Below, piece after piece: positions 55,828 through 64,000 of a stretch of DNA of 64,000 nucleotides (position 1 is its first letter; each line of letters begins with the position of its first letter). The position numbers and the translations under genes were made by a program. This stretch comes from Azonexaceae bacterium s22. GTDB taxonomy: Bacteria; Pseudomonadota; Gammaproteobacteria; Burkholderiales; Rhodocyclaceae. Location of the stretch: assembly GCA_016617495.1 (NCBI GenBank), contig WYCU01000002.1:149204-213203 (forward strand), in the 5' to 3' direction. The notes beneath the pieces were generated by a model. It was not told the origin of the DNA. It ran no database searches and saw only the letters and a program-made list of their open reading frames with translations.

Positions 55828-56520
55828 TTATACCGCCAGGGCTTCGCGGACGCCGTCCTGCGGCATGGTTTCGCCGCGGCCGCGCATGATGAATTCGCCG
55901 CGTTCCATGAGCAGGTATTGGTCGGCCAGCGATTCGGCGAAGTCGTAGTATTGCTCGACCAGGAGAATCGCCATTTCGCCGGTTTGGGCGAGCATGCGGA
56001 TGGCGCGTTCGATGTCCTTGATGATCGAGGGCTGGATGCCTTCGGTGGGTTCGTCGAGGATCAGCAGCTTGGGGCCCATGGCCAGGGCGCGGCCGATGGC
56101 GAGTTGCTGTTGCTGGCCGCCGGAGAGGTCGCCGCCGCGGCGGTGCATCATCTGCTTGAGCACCGGGAACATTTCGAAGATGCGTTCGGGGATTTTGGTG
56201 CTGCCGGGTTTGGTGGCGAGGCCCATGAGCAGGTTTTCTTCAACGGTGAGGCGCGGGAAGATTTCGCGGCCCTGCGGGACGTAGCCGATGCCGGCCTTGA
56301 CGCGTTCGTGCGGCGGGAGCTGGGTGATGTTGTGGCCGTCGAAGGTGATGCTGCCTTCGCGCGTCTTGACGAGCCCCATCAGGGATTTGAGCAGGGTGGT
56401 CTTGCCGACGCCGTTGCGGCCGAGCAGGGTGGTGACTTCGCCCTGCTTCACTTCGAAGCTGAGGCCGCGCAGGATGTGGCTGCCGCCGTAGGCCTGGTGG
56501 AGGTTTTCGACTTTCAACAT
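55828..56520 (-). CDS. urtE: urea ABC transporter ATPase UrtE
   Basis: A 230-aa ATPase of the LivF/UrtE type. Walker A GRNGVGKTT, signature DLSGGQQQQLAIGRAL, Walker B LLILDEPTEGIQPSII. With UrtD it powers high-affinity urea uptake through UrtB and UrtC. It follows urtD by 78 bases that hold a dispersed-repeat copy. GIQPSII rather than LSPLI fits UrtE better than LivF. Confidence 0.92.
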   Translation of the reverse strand: MLKVENLHQAYGGSHILRGLSFEVKQGEVTTLLGRNGVGKTTLLKSLMGLVKTREGSITFDGHNITQLPPHERVKAGIGYVPQGREIFPRLTVEENLLMGLATKPGSTKIPERIFEMFPVLKQMMHRRGGDLSGGQQQQLAIGRALAMGPKLLILDEPTEGIQPSIIKDIERAIRMLAQTGEMAILLVEQYYDFAESLADQYLLMERGEFIMRGRGETMPQDGVREALAV

Positions 56521-56547
56521 GGTGTTCGATCCTGTTTCGGGCGGTGG

Positions 56548-56587
56548 AGGGCGATTGTCGCGGTCGACCGCAAAAAATGGCCAAAAA
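56548..56587 (+). repeat. dispersed 40-bp repeat, copy 6 (between urtD and urtE)
   Basis: GGCGATTGTCGCGGTCGACC, then GCAAAAAATGGCCAAAAATG. Lies 11 bases beyond the urtD stop in the antisense orientation, within the urt operon. Confidence 0.88.
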
Positions 56588-56598
56588 TGGGGGCGGGC

Positions 56599-57432
56599 TC
56601 AGCGGCCAAGGTACACCTCGATGACGCGCTGGTCGTTCTGGACGGTGGCGAGGTCGCCTTCGGCGAGCACCGAGCCTTCGTGCAGCACGGTGACCTTGCC
56701 GCCGAGCTTTTCGACGAAGGCCATGTCGTGTTCGACGACGACGAGCGAGTGTTTGCCGGCGAGCGAGACGAAGAGATCGGCGGTGCGCATGGTTTCGTCG
56801 TCGGTCATGCCGGCCACCGGTTCGTCGAGCAGCAGCAGCTTCGGTTCCTGCATCAACAGCATGCCGATTTCCAGCCATTGTTTTTGCCCGTGCGAGAGCA
56901 GGCCGGCCGGGCGGTCGGCTTCCTTGTCGAGGCGGATCAGGCGCAGGGTTTCGGCAATGCGGTCGCGCTCGTCGTCGGCCAGCCAGGCGAACAGGCTTTT
57001 CCACACCCGCTTGTCGGTCTTCATGGCGAGTTCGAGATTTTCAAAGACCGTGTGCTGCTCGAAGATGGTCGGCTTCTGGAACTTGCGGCCGATGCCGGCG
57101 TGGGCGATTTCCGGTTCGGTCAGACGGGTCAGGTCGATGGTCTGGCCGAAGAAGGCCTTGCCCGAATCGGGCCGCGTCTTGCCGGTGATGACGTCCATCA
57201 TCGTGGTCTTGCCGGCACCGTTGGGGCCGATGATGCAGCGCAGCTCGCCGGCGTCGATTTCCAGGCTGAGGTTGTTCAGCGCCTTGAAGCCGTCGAAGCT
57301 GACGGTGATGTCTTCGAGGTAGAGCGCAACGCCGTGGGAGAGATCGAGTTCGCCGGTGACGAAGTGGCCGAGCTGGTCGACGCCGTCGCTGCCTTCCGGG
57401 CGTTCATCGGACAGGTTGTCGATGGTGCTCAT
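56599..57432 (-). CDS. urtD: urea ABC transporter ATPase UrtD
   Basis: A 277-aa ATPase of the LivG/UrtD type with a 36-residue N-terminal extension. Walker A GPNGAGKTT, signature LLSHGQKQWLEIGM (LSHGQ form, typical of UrtD), Walker B LLLLDEPVAGMTDDE. ATG at 57432 overlaps the urtC stop (ATGA). Confidence 0.93.
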   Translation of the reverse strand: MSTIDNLSDERPEGSDGVDQLGHFVTGELDLSHGVALYLEDITVSFDGFKALNNLSLEIDAGELRCIIGPNGAGKTTMMDVITGKTRPDSGKAFFGQTIDLTRLTEPEIAHAGIGRKFQKPTIFEQHTVFENLELAMKTDKRVWKSLFAWLADDERDRIAETLRLIRLDKEADRPAGLLSHGQKQWLEIGMLLMQEPKLLLLDEPVAGMTDDETMRTADLFVSLAGKHSLVVVEHDMAFVEKLGGKVTVLHEGSVLAEGDLATVQNDQRVIEVYLGR

Positions 57433-58541
57433 GCTGCGGCTCCTTTTTTCTCCATGAGTTTTTTCCATAGCCCGACCAGGCCTTGCGGCAGCAGCAGGGT
57501 CACGACGATGAACAGCAGGCCGAGGAAGAACAGCCAGTATTCGGGGAAGCTGACGGTGAACCAGCTCTTGGCGAGATTGACCACGAAGGCGCCGATGATC
57601 GGCCCGATCAGCGTGCCACGCCCGCCGACCGCAACCCAGATGGCGATTTCGATGGAGTTGCCGGGCGACATTTCGGAGGGGTTGATGATGCCCACCTGCG
57701 GTACATACAGCGCGCCGGCAATGCCGCACAGCACGGCGGAGATGGTCCAGATGGTGAGCTTGTACCAGAGCGGGTTGTAGCCGATGAACATGACGCGCGA
57801 TTCGGCATCGCGGATGGCGGTGAGTACGCGGCCGAACTTGGATTTCACCAGCCAGGCGCCGAAGAGCAGCGTGGCGGCGAGCGCCAGCGCGGTGAGGCCG
57901 AAGAGCACGAGGCGCATTTCCGAGGTGGTGATGCCGTGCCCGAGGATACGCTTGAAGTCGGTAAAGCCGTTGTTGCCGCCAAAGCCGGTTTCATTGCGGA
58001 AGAAGAGCAGCATCGCGGCGTAGGTGAGCGCCTGGGTGATGATCGAGAAATACACACCCTTGATCCGCGAGCGGAAGGCAAAGTAGCCAAAGACGAAGGC
58101 GACGAGCGCCGGCACGGCAACGACGAGGAACATCGACCAGGCAAACTGGTCGCTGCCGATCCAGAACCAGGGCAGCTCCTTCCAGTCCAGGAAGACCATG
58201 AAATCGGGCAGATCGCTCTGGTAGCTGCCGTCGCGCCCGATCTGGCGCATCAGGTACATGCCGAAGGCGTAGCCACCGAGCGCGAAGAAGAGGCCGTGGC
58301 CGAGCGAGAGGATGCCGCCGTAGCCCCAGATCAGGTCCATGGCCACGGCCACCAGCGCGTAGCACATGATCTTGCCGATCAGCGTGATCATGTAGGTGGA
58401 GACATGAAAGGCGCTGTCTTCCGGCACGGCGAGGTGAAGGATGGGCACGGCGACAAGGGCGAGGGTGAGGAAGATCCCCATGGCCAGCCACTGCTTGCCG
58501 TTCAGCGCGGACAGGATGCGAATGATGAGCGGTGTGCGCAT
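57429..58541 (-). CDS. urtC: urea ABC transporter permease UrtC
   Basis: A 370-aa permease of the LivM type with about eight to ten helices. Family marks: DLIWGYGGILSLGHGLFFAL, SRIKGVYFSIITQALTYA and IWVAVGGRGTLIGPIIGAF. ATG at 58541; a longer frame adds a 13-residue basic stretch toward urtB. Ten bases after urtB. Confidence 0.93.
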   Translation of the reverse strand: MRTPLIIRILSALNGKQWLAMGIFLTLALVAVPILHLAVPEDSAFHVSTYMITLIGKIMCYALVAVAMDLIWGYGGILSLGHGLFFALGGYAFGMYLMRQIGRDGSYQSDLPDFMVFLDWKELPWFWIGSDQFAWSMFLVVAVPALVAFVFGYFAFRSRIKGVYFSIITQALTYAAMLLFFRNETGFGGNNGFTDFKRILGHGITTSEMRLVLFGLTALALAATLLFGAWLVKSKFGRVLTAIRDAESRVMFIGYNPLWYKLTIWTISAVLCGIAGALYVPQVGIINPSEMSPGNSIEIAIWVAVGGRGTLIGPIIGAFVVNLAKSWFTVSFPEYWLFFLGLLFIVVTLLLPQGLVGLWKKLMEKKGAAA

Positions 58542-58551
58542 GGTGCGGCCC

Positions 58552-60129
58552 TTACTCGACGAAGCGGCCCTTGAGGGCAAAGATGCCCTGCGGACGCTTC
58601 TGGATGAAGATGATGATGGCGACGAGGATGGCGATCTTGGCGATCACCGCGCCGGTCCAGCCTTCGAGCAGCTTGGAGAAGATGCCCAGGCCGAGCGCCG
58701 CCCAGACCGCGCCGGCCAGTTGCCCGACGCCGCCGACGACGACGACCATGAAGGAATCGACGATGTAGCCCTGGCCCATGTCCGGCCCGACGTTGGAAAT
58801 CTGCGAGAGGGCCACGCCACCCAGCCCGGCGATGCCAGCGCCGAGCGCGAAGGCCAGGGTGTCGATGCGTGAGGTGGGCACGCCGACGCAGGAGGCCATC
58901 GGGCGGTTTTGCGTCACGGCGCGGACGAACATGCCGAGCCGCGTCTTGTTCATCAGCACCCAGACGAGGAAGAGCACGAAGAGCGCAAAGCCGATGATGA
59001 TGATGCGGTTCCACGGCAGCGTGAGGTTGGGCAGCAGCGCGATGCCGCCGGACATCCAGGTCGGGTTGGCGACTTCCACGTTCTGCGCGCCGAAGAGCAC
59101 GCGGGCGGACTGGATCAGCACCAGCGAAATCCCCCAGGTCGCAAGCAGGGTTTCCAGCGTGCGGCCGTAGAGCCAGCGGATGACGGTGCGTTCCATCAGC
59201 ACGCCGACCAGCGCGGCAGCGAAGAAGGCGACCGGGATGGCGGCCGGCAGATACCAGTCGACATAAGCCGGTGCGTAGGCGCGGAACAGGCTCTGCATGC
59301 CGTAGGCGGCATAGGCGCCGACCATCAGCAGCTCGCCGTGCGCCATGTTGATGACGCCCATCACGCCGTAAGTGATGGCCAGCCCGAGCGCGGCAAGCAG
59401 CAGGATGGAACCGAGCGACAGCCCGGAAAAGATGCTGCCCAGCGTATCGCCGATGCTCAGGCGGCGTTCGATGGATCTGACAGCATCGACCGCAGCGTAG
59501 CGCACCTTGTCTTCCGGCTCGCCGGCTTTGTCGGTGAGCGGCAGCAGCAGGCTCTTGATTGCCGGAGAGGAAGACGAGGACAAGGCCTGCACGGCTGCGA
59601 GGCGCACGTCCGGGTTGTCGTCGCGCAGCGTGGCTTGCGCATGGGCCAGCGTCAGCATGGCGCGGATCGCCTCATCCTTTTCCGCTTCCAGCGCCTTGGC
59701 CAGCAGCGGGGCCATGCCGGCATCCGGGCCGTTCTGCAACTTGGTGGCGGCGGCCAGACGAACGCTGCGGTCAGCGTCGAAAAGCTGCAACGCGGCCAGC
59801 GCATTCGCCAGCTCGCCGCGCAGGCGGTTGTTCACTGTCACGCCATCGGCGTTGGGCGGCACCGGGATCGATTTGCCGGTCGCGGCCTCAATGGCCTTGT
59901 CGCCTTCAATAATGACCACGGTGTCGCCAGCCAGATACAGATTGCCGTCGGCCATGGCTGTAAGGATCGCCGCGACCTCCGGATCGGCGCTGCGCGCCAG
60001 CCCTTGAATGGCTTCGACCTTGGTCGAGTTGTCGTCGTCGGCCAGCTGGCGAACCAGCGCCGGATCGGGCGCCGCCAGCGCAGTGATGCCGTTGGCCAAC
60101 AGCCACAGCGAAATCAACAGTTTTTTCAT
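58552..60129 (-). CDS. urtB: urea ABC transporter permease UrtB
   Basis: A 525-aa permease. A signal peptide (MKKLLISLWLLANGITALAA) and a 200-residue periplasmic part with helical HEAT-like repeats (STKVEAIQGLARSADPEV, RSVRLAAATKLQNGPD) precede the LivH-like membrane domain (GVMGVINMAHGELLMVGAYA, GVGQLAGAVWAALGLGI). This long form is normal for UrtB. First gene of urtB-C-D-E here. No urtA lies upstream: the 720-bp gap leads to an adhesin gene on the other strand. Confidence 0.93.
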   Translation of the reverse strand: MKKLLISLWLLANGITALAAPDPALVRQLADDDNSTKVEAIQGLARSADPEVAAILTAMADGNLYLAGDTVVIIEGDKAIEAATGKSIPVPPNADGVTVNNRLRGELANALAALQLFDADRSVRLAAATKLQNGPDAGMAPLLAKALEAEKDEAIRAMLTLAHAQATLRDDNPDVRLAAVQALSSSSSPAIKSLLLPLTDKAGEPEDKVRYAAVDAVRSIERRLSIGDTLGSIFSGLSLGSILLLAALGLAITYGVMGVINMAHGELLMVGAYAAYGMQSLFRAYAPAYVDWYLPAAIPVAFFAAALVGVLMERTVIRWLYGRTLETLLATWGISLVLIQSARVLFGAQNVEVANPTWMSGGIALLPNLTLPWNRIIIIGFALFVLFLVWVLMNKTRLGMFVRAVTQNRPMASCVGVPTSRIDTLAFALGAGIAGLGGVALSQISNVGPDMGQGYIVDSFMVVVVGGVGQLAGAVWAALGLGIFSKLLEGWTGAVIAKIAILVAIIIFIQKRPQGIFALKGRFVE

Positions 60130-60851
60130 AAAGGGTCCATCCGCAATTTGTGCAGTGCAACGACAGCTTACGGACGGCAAGCGGGATCAGGAATACGGTG
60201 AATTGCGTAGCCAGGAGCATGGCCGCTGTCCAACATCAAATAGGCCAATTGTCGCGGTCGACCTGAAAAATGAGGCCGATTTCAAAATCAATCACGTGGG
60301 CGATGGACGTTTGGTTGCCAGTGTTTTGCAAGATGAAACATGTGGATGGAATATTTATTCGCGTGGTGCGTTTTAGCGTTACGGCATATTTACGTGGAAT
60401 TGTGCGCAATGCCAATTAAATATTGTCAATTAATGTTCACAAACTGACCTGTTGCGGCACAAATGCATTTTTTATGCCAAAGATGTTGCGTCGCGAGATT
60501 TTTGAAGTTGTCAATTTAAATACACAAATATATGGCGACGGTAATATAAAAGCAGTGTTGAATTCCTCAAGATGCCCATGAGTAGGGCGTTTCAGCATTT
60601 ATTCGATGACTGTGAAATTTTGCACAGTCGAACCCAAAAATGCTGCCTTAATGTATGCTGAATAAAAAAATTGGCGATTTCCTATTTCCAATAAGATACC
60701 TGTGGAATATGCGAATCGGATAATTTGCGCGTGTCTCAAACTCTTGTAGTGGTATTCGCATCAAACGTTGTTTGAATTGCATTAATGCCATTTTGGCAGA
60801 ACAAAGAACGAAAACAGGGTAGTCCTAATAGTTAAACAGGGAGTTAATAAA
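60130..60851. other. 722-bp divergent gap, mostly AT-rich, between urtB and the giant adhesin
   Basis: Holds a dispersed repeat (60243-60282) and then about 560 bp of markedly AT-rich sequence with no convincing ORF. Promoters for both flanking genes must be here. AGGGAG (60838-60843) is the ribosome binding site of the adhesin. No sigma-54 site or urtA remnant was recognised. Confidence 0.7.
60243..60282 (+). repeat. dispersed 40-bp repeat, copy 7 (upstream of urtB)
   Basis: GGCCAATTGTCGCGGTCGACC split as GGCCAATTGTCGC and GGTCGACC, then TGAAAAATGAGGCCGATTTC. It marks the border between normal-GC DNA and the AT-rich stretch before the adhesin. Confidence 0.85.
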
Positions 60852-63800
60852 ATGCCTCAAGCATTGCAGGTGGTAATCAAGTCGGCATCGGGCATCGTCA
60901 AAAAAGCTGTTGAGCCCGGCAAGCCTTTGGTCATTTCCGCAGAGCCTGGGGCAAGCTACCAGCTCGTCGATCCGGCGACCGGTTTGGCCCCGAAAAAGCT
61001 CCGCGTCAAACGCGTTGGCGAAGACCTGCAGATTTCTACTGGCGATGCAGATGGCGCGGTGTCCCTGGAAAACTACTATGCCTATCCGGAAGACAGTCTC
61101 ACCGGCATGGCGGAAAACGGCCAACTCCTGAGCTACGAGCCGCTGCCCGATGGTTCTGTTGCCCCGGAGCAGATGGGCTATGGCATGGAATCCAATCTCG
61201 GACTGGTGCCGCCCGCCGCCGGGATGGGGATGGGCGCACTGGCCGGCTTGGCAGGTTTGGCTGCGTTGGCGGGCCTTGCCGCTGGCGGTTCCTCCAGTTC
61301 GGACGGTGGCAGCACGAATGTCACGATTCCCGATACCACACCGCCCAGTGTGGGGATCAAGCTCGCTCCGATTGCTGGCAACAATGCCATCAGTGCAGAT
61401 GAGGCAGCGGCAGGCAAGGTCGCGGTATCCGGCATCATCACGGGAGAGGTCAATGGCACGGCGGTAGTCACACTCACCGTGAACGGACATGTATATACCG
61501 CCAAGGTCAGCGGCAATACCTTCACTGCCGAAGTGAGTGTTGCCGATTTGCTCGCAACCGATACCGTACAGGCCACAGTACGTGTCACCGATGCGGCGGG
61601 GAATGTTGGTGCGGCTTCCGATGAACGAACCTACGGCCTCCCGAATCACTCGCCGAAAGCAGCGGATACGTCAATCAGTGTCAATGAGGATTCGGATGCA
61701 TCCGGCGCAGGCAATTCCGGCACGTTGCCCGCTTATCAGGATGCGGACGGCGACGCTGCAAGCTATCAAATTGCCGCCTCGCCAAAACATGGCACCGTGG
61801 TGTTGGGCAACAACGGCCAGTACACGTATGTACCCAACCCCGGATACAGCGGTACGGACGGCTTCAAATACTCCGTTACCGATGAAAATGGCGGCGTATC
61901 GACCTATACGGCCACAGTCACGGTTACGTCTGTCAACGATGCGCCGGTCGCGGCAACACATACGAACAGCACGAGCGAAGACAGTGCCATCACAGATGGC
62001 CAGATTGCAGCGCCAACCGACGCCGATGGCAATGTCCCGGTGTTTGTCGCTGCAACGCTGGCCGGAAGCGGGGGCGGGACGCTCGTTCTTGCTGCAGACG
62101 GCAGCTACGTTTATACGCCCAAGGCAGGTTTCAGCGGTACGGACAGCTTTACCTACGGTGTCAACGATGGCAGTGGTGCAGCGAATGCCTCCGGGTCCGG
62201 GGAGATCAACATTACGGTAACTCCGGTTAACGATGCCCCAATTGACGCTCCACTTGCCGTCACTGCCCGTGAAGATCAGGCGATCAGCGGCAATTTGCCG
62301 ATGGCGAGCGATGCAGATGGTGACGCAGTCACTTATGGCGCCGGAAAAACGGCCCCGGCACATGGCAGCGTTACCATCAATGCCAACGGCACTTACACCT
62401 ATACGCCGGAGGGCGATTTTCACGGGGCCGACAGTTTCAGCTACATCGTCAGCGATGGCAAAGGGGGCTCAAATGAGTACACGGTCAACGTAAACGTCAC
62501 GGCCGGCAACGATGCCCCACAGGCCGTAGCCCACACGAACGTCACTCCGGAGGATGTTGCCATCACCAGCGGCCAGATTGAGGCTCCGGGAGACATTGAT
62601 GGCGATAGCCCGACCTTCGTTGCCGGGACGCTCATTGGTAGTGGCGGCGGTGTCTTGATCCTGGCGGCGGATGGTAGCTACACCTACACCCCGGCAGACG
62701 GGTTCAGTGGCACCGATCAATTTACTTACACGGTGAACGATGGCAGCGGGGCCGGCAATGCCACTGCGACAGGCACGATCGCCATTGCCGTGACCCCGGT
62801 GAACGATGCGCCGACCGCGAGCAACAGCGCCGTCATCACCAATGAGGGCGGCGTGTATATGGGCATGTTGCCGAGTGCAAGCGATGCCGATGGCGATACC
62901 GTAACCTACGCACTGGCCTCTGCGCCGACGCACGGTACCGTAACCATTACGAACGAAGGTGCCTGCATCTACACCCCGTCGGCAGGATATGCCGGAACCG
63001 ATAGCTTCAGCTACAGCGTCAGCGATGGAAAGGGGGGTAGCAACACTTATACGATGGCGGTGACCGTTGGCACGGTGAACGATGCGCCAACGGCGAGCAA
63101 CGCCACACTGGTCCTTAACGAAGACACGAGCATTACCGGTAATCTGCCGACGGCAGCAGATGCCGACGGCGACAGCATCACCTATGTCATCGGCACGGCG
63201 CCAATCCACGGTACCGTCTCGATCACCAACGCCGCAACCGGTGAGTACATCTATATCCCCGCGCCGAACTATGCGGGAAGCGACAGCTTTACTTTTGTAA
63301 TCAGCGACGGCAATGGCGGCAGCAATACCTACACCATGGCAATTAGCGTTGCCTCAGTTAATGACGCACCGGTTGCCGCCGATGTGGCACTAACTACGGA
63401 CGAAGACGTCGTGCTTGCCGGAACGCTACCTCTGGCGAATGATGCTGATACCGGTGCGGTCGGTTTTGTTGCCGGAATCCTCACGGGCAGTCTGGGCGGT
63501 AGCCTGGTCCTCTCGTCCGACGGCAGTTACACCTACACCCCGGCGGCGGGCGTTTCCGGCACGGAAACCTTCACCTATAGCGTCAATGACGGCAGCGGTG
63601 CCGGCAATGCCATCGATACCGGCAACATCAGCATCGTGATCAAGGCGGCCAACGACGCCCCGAGCCTGACGGTGACGGCGGTCAATAACGTCACTGAAGA
63701 CAGCGCCACGACCAGCACGGTGGTGGCCACCTTCACGACGGCCGACCCGGATGGCGACCCGGTCAGCGTGACCCTGAGCGACACCCTCCACTACGCGCTG

Positions 63801-64000
63801 AGCGGCAACACGGTCGTCCTCACGGCGACCGGTGCGGCGCTCGCCAACAGCGGCGCCGACCTGCCGGCGTTCACGCTGACCCCGAGCGACGGCAGCCTGA
63901 ACGGCGCCGCGCAAACGGTGGATCCGGCGGTGATCCCGGTCAATGACGCGCCGGTACTGAGCCTGACCTCGACCCCGAACGTCCTGGAAAACACCGCGGG
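60852..64000 (+). CDS. giant BapA-type repeat adhesin, N-terminal 1049 codons (runs off the window edge)
   Basis: An open frame from ATG 60852 to the window end. The N-terminus (MPQALQVVIKSASGIVKKAV, KPLVISAEPGASYQLVD) fits the BapA/Bap prefix domain, without a signal peptide, as in type I-secreted adhesins. A Gly/Ala/Leu-rich hydrophobic linker follows (ALAGLAGLAALAGLAAGG, about 120-140), then one Ig-like domain (PSVGIKLAPI...VTDAAGN). From codon 270 on, seven or more cadherin-like/VCBS repeats of about 95 aa each start near VNDAP (61936, 62231, 62508, 62801, 63080, 63359, 63650, 63940), rich in DADGD calcium motifs. Likely a biofilm or surface adhesin; its secretion genes lie beyond the window. 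Confidence 0.88.
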   Translation, partial: MPQALQVVIKSASGIVKKAVEPGKPLVISAEPGASYQLVDPATGLAPKKLRVKRVGEDLQISTGDADGAVSLENYYAYPEDSLTGMAENGQLLSYEPLPDGSVAPEQMGYGMESNLGLVPPAAGMGMGALAGLAGLAALAGLAAGGSSSSDGGSTNVTIPDTTPPSVGIKLAPIAGNNAISADEAAAGKVAVSGIITGEVNGTAVVTLTVNGHVYTAKVSGNTFTAEVSVADLLATDTVQATVRVTDAAGNVGAASDERTYGLPNHSPKAADTSISVNEDSDASGAGNSGTLPAYQDADGDAASYQIAASPKHGTVVLGNNGQYTYVPNPGYSGTDGFKYSVTDENGGVSTYTATVTVTSVNDAPVAATHTNSTSEDSAITDGQIAAPTDADGNVPVFVAATLAGSGGGTLVLAADGSYVYTPKAGFSGTDSFTYGVNDGSGAANASGSGEINITVTPVNDAPIDAPLAVTAREDQAISGNLPMASDADGDAVTYGAGKTAPAHGSVTINANGTYTYTPEGDFHGADSFSYIVSDGKGGSNEYTVNVNVTAGNDAPQAVAHTNVTPEDVAITSGQIEAPGDIDGDSPTFVAGTLIGSGGGVLILAADGSYTYTPADGFSGTDQFTYTVNDGSGAGNATATGTIAIAVTPVNDAPTASNSAVITNEGGVYMGMLPSASDADGDTVTYALASAPTHGTVTITNEGACIYTPSAGYAGTDSFSYSVSDGKGGSNTYTMAVTVGTVNDAPTASNATLVLNEDTSITGNLPTAADADGDSITYVIGTAPIHGTVSITNAATGEYIYIPAPNYAGSDSFTFVISDGNGGSNTYTMAISVASVNDAPVAADVALTTDEDVVLAGTLPLANDADTGAVGFVAGILTGSLGGSLVLSSDGSYTYTPAAGVSGTETFTYSVNDGSGAGNAIDTGNISIVIKAANDAPSLTVTAVNNVTEDSATTSTVVATFTTADPDGDPVSVTLSDTLHYALSGNTVVLTATGAALANSGADLPAFTLTPSDGSLNGAAQTVDPAVIPVNDAPVLSLTSTPNVLENTA
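61930..64000 (+). repeat. tandem repeats of about 95 codons in the giant adhesin
   Basis: At least seven units marked by VNDAP-type linkers every 280-295 bases. Two versions are mixed: one with GQIAAPTDADG, GSGGGTLVL, YTVNDGSGAGNA, the other with NLPMASDADGD, APAHGSVTI, YIVSDGKGGSN. The last unit is richer in GC than the others. Confidence 0.85.

Noticed and set aside
55744-57780. A 678-codon open frame on the plus strand
   Set aside because: Antisense to urtD and urtE, which carry complete ABC motifs. Its protein is Asp/Gly/Val-rich without recognisable domains.
61930-64000. Regular DNA repeats considered as a CRISPR array
   Set aside because: Units of about 285 bp are coding and diverged, in an open frame; no short direct repeats with unique spacers.

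Overview
The window looks like a chromosomal segment of a GC-rich betaproteobacterium, probably of the Rhodocyclales (Azonexus/Dechloromonas type). This is inferred from gene content and order only: xseB-ispA-dxs-folE2, ribF-ileS-lspA-fkpB-ispH, argD-argF-argG, a DUF3579 gene, a DUF2788 gene and a CobD/CbiB-like gene are mostly ordinary housekeeping loci in that group. No rRNA, tRNA, CRISPR array or prophage was seen.

Layout. 1-3121 (minus): isoprenoid genes xseB, ispA, dxs and the start of folE2. 3226-7379 (plus): a Rieske oxygenase, an EamA transporter, a SpoIIAA-like protein, a rhodanese and an orphan TorD-type chaperone. 7385-10278: queG and tsaE head to head, then amiC. 10346-15896 (plus): ribF, ileS, lspA, fkpB, ispH. 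15896-18188: two decayed insertion sequences side by side (IS5-like, then IS3-like). 18245-27243 (minus): a type IV pilus minor-pilin operon, pilE-fimT-pilV-pilW-pilX-pilY1, whose PilY1 (1885 aa) carries a large repeat insertion. 27467-32420: a TonB-C-like protein, rpsT, a DUF3579 gene, and argD-argF-argG with a possible attenuator before argD. 32426-40635: small conserved genes, yajQ, a glutamine amidotransferase, a retropepsin-like protease, a Nudix hydrolase, a CobD-like protein, a thiolase, and an ATP-grasp/alpha-E pair. 41298-47378 (minus): urease operon ureDABC-ureE-tautomerase-DUF4239-ureF-ureG. 47576-53374: a small basic protein and YcaO, a trypsin-like protease, and an acyl-CoA synthetase/carrier protein/Pat-like acetyltransferase trio. 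53528-54831 (minus): infA, two small unknowns and a cold-shock gene. 55355-60129 (minus): urea ABC transporter urtBCDE without an adjacent urtA. 60852 to the end (plus): the first 1049 codons of a giant BapA-type repeat adhesin behind an AT-rich 700-bp gap.

How genes work together. urtBCDE and the urease operon form a urea uptake and hydrolysis capacity. The pilus operon and the giant adhesin are both surface-attachment functions. The acyl-CoA synthetase keeps the C-terminal lysine motif that Pat enzymes acetylate, and a lone Pat-like catalytic domain is encoded two genes downstream.

The most unusual signal is a roughly 40-bp dispersed repeat with core GATTGTCGCGGTCGACC, an A-run, then GGCCAAAA. 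It occurs at least seven times in 64 kb, on both strands. Four copies lie between genes and three lie inside torD, ureF and ureD without breaking the reading frame. A degenerate eighth copy is at the end of lspA.
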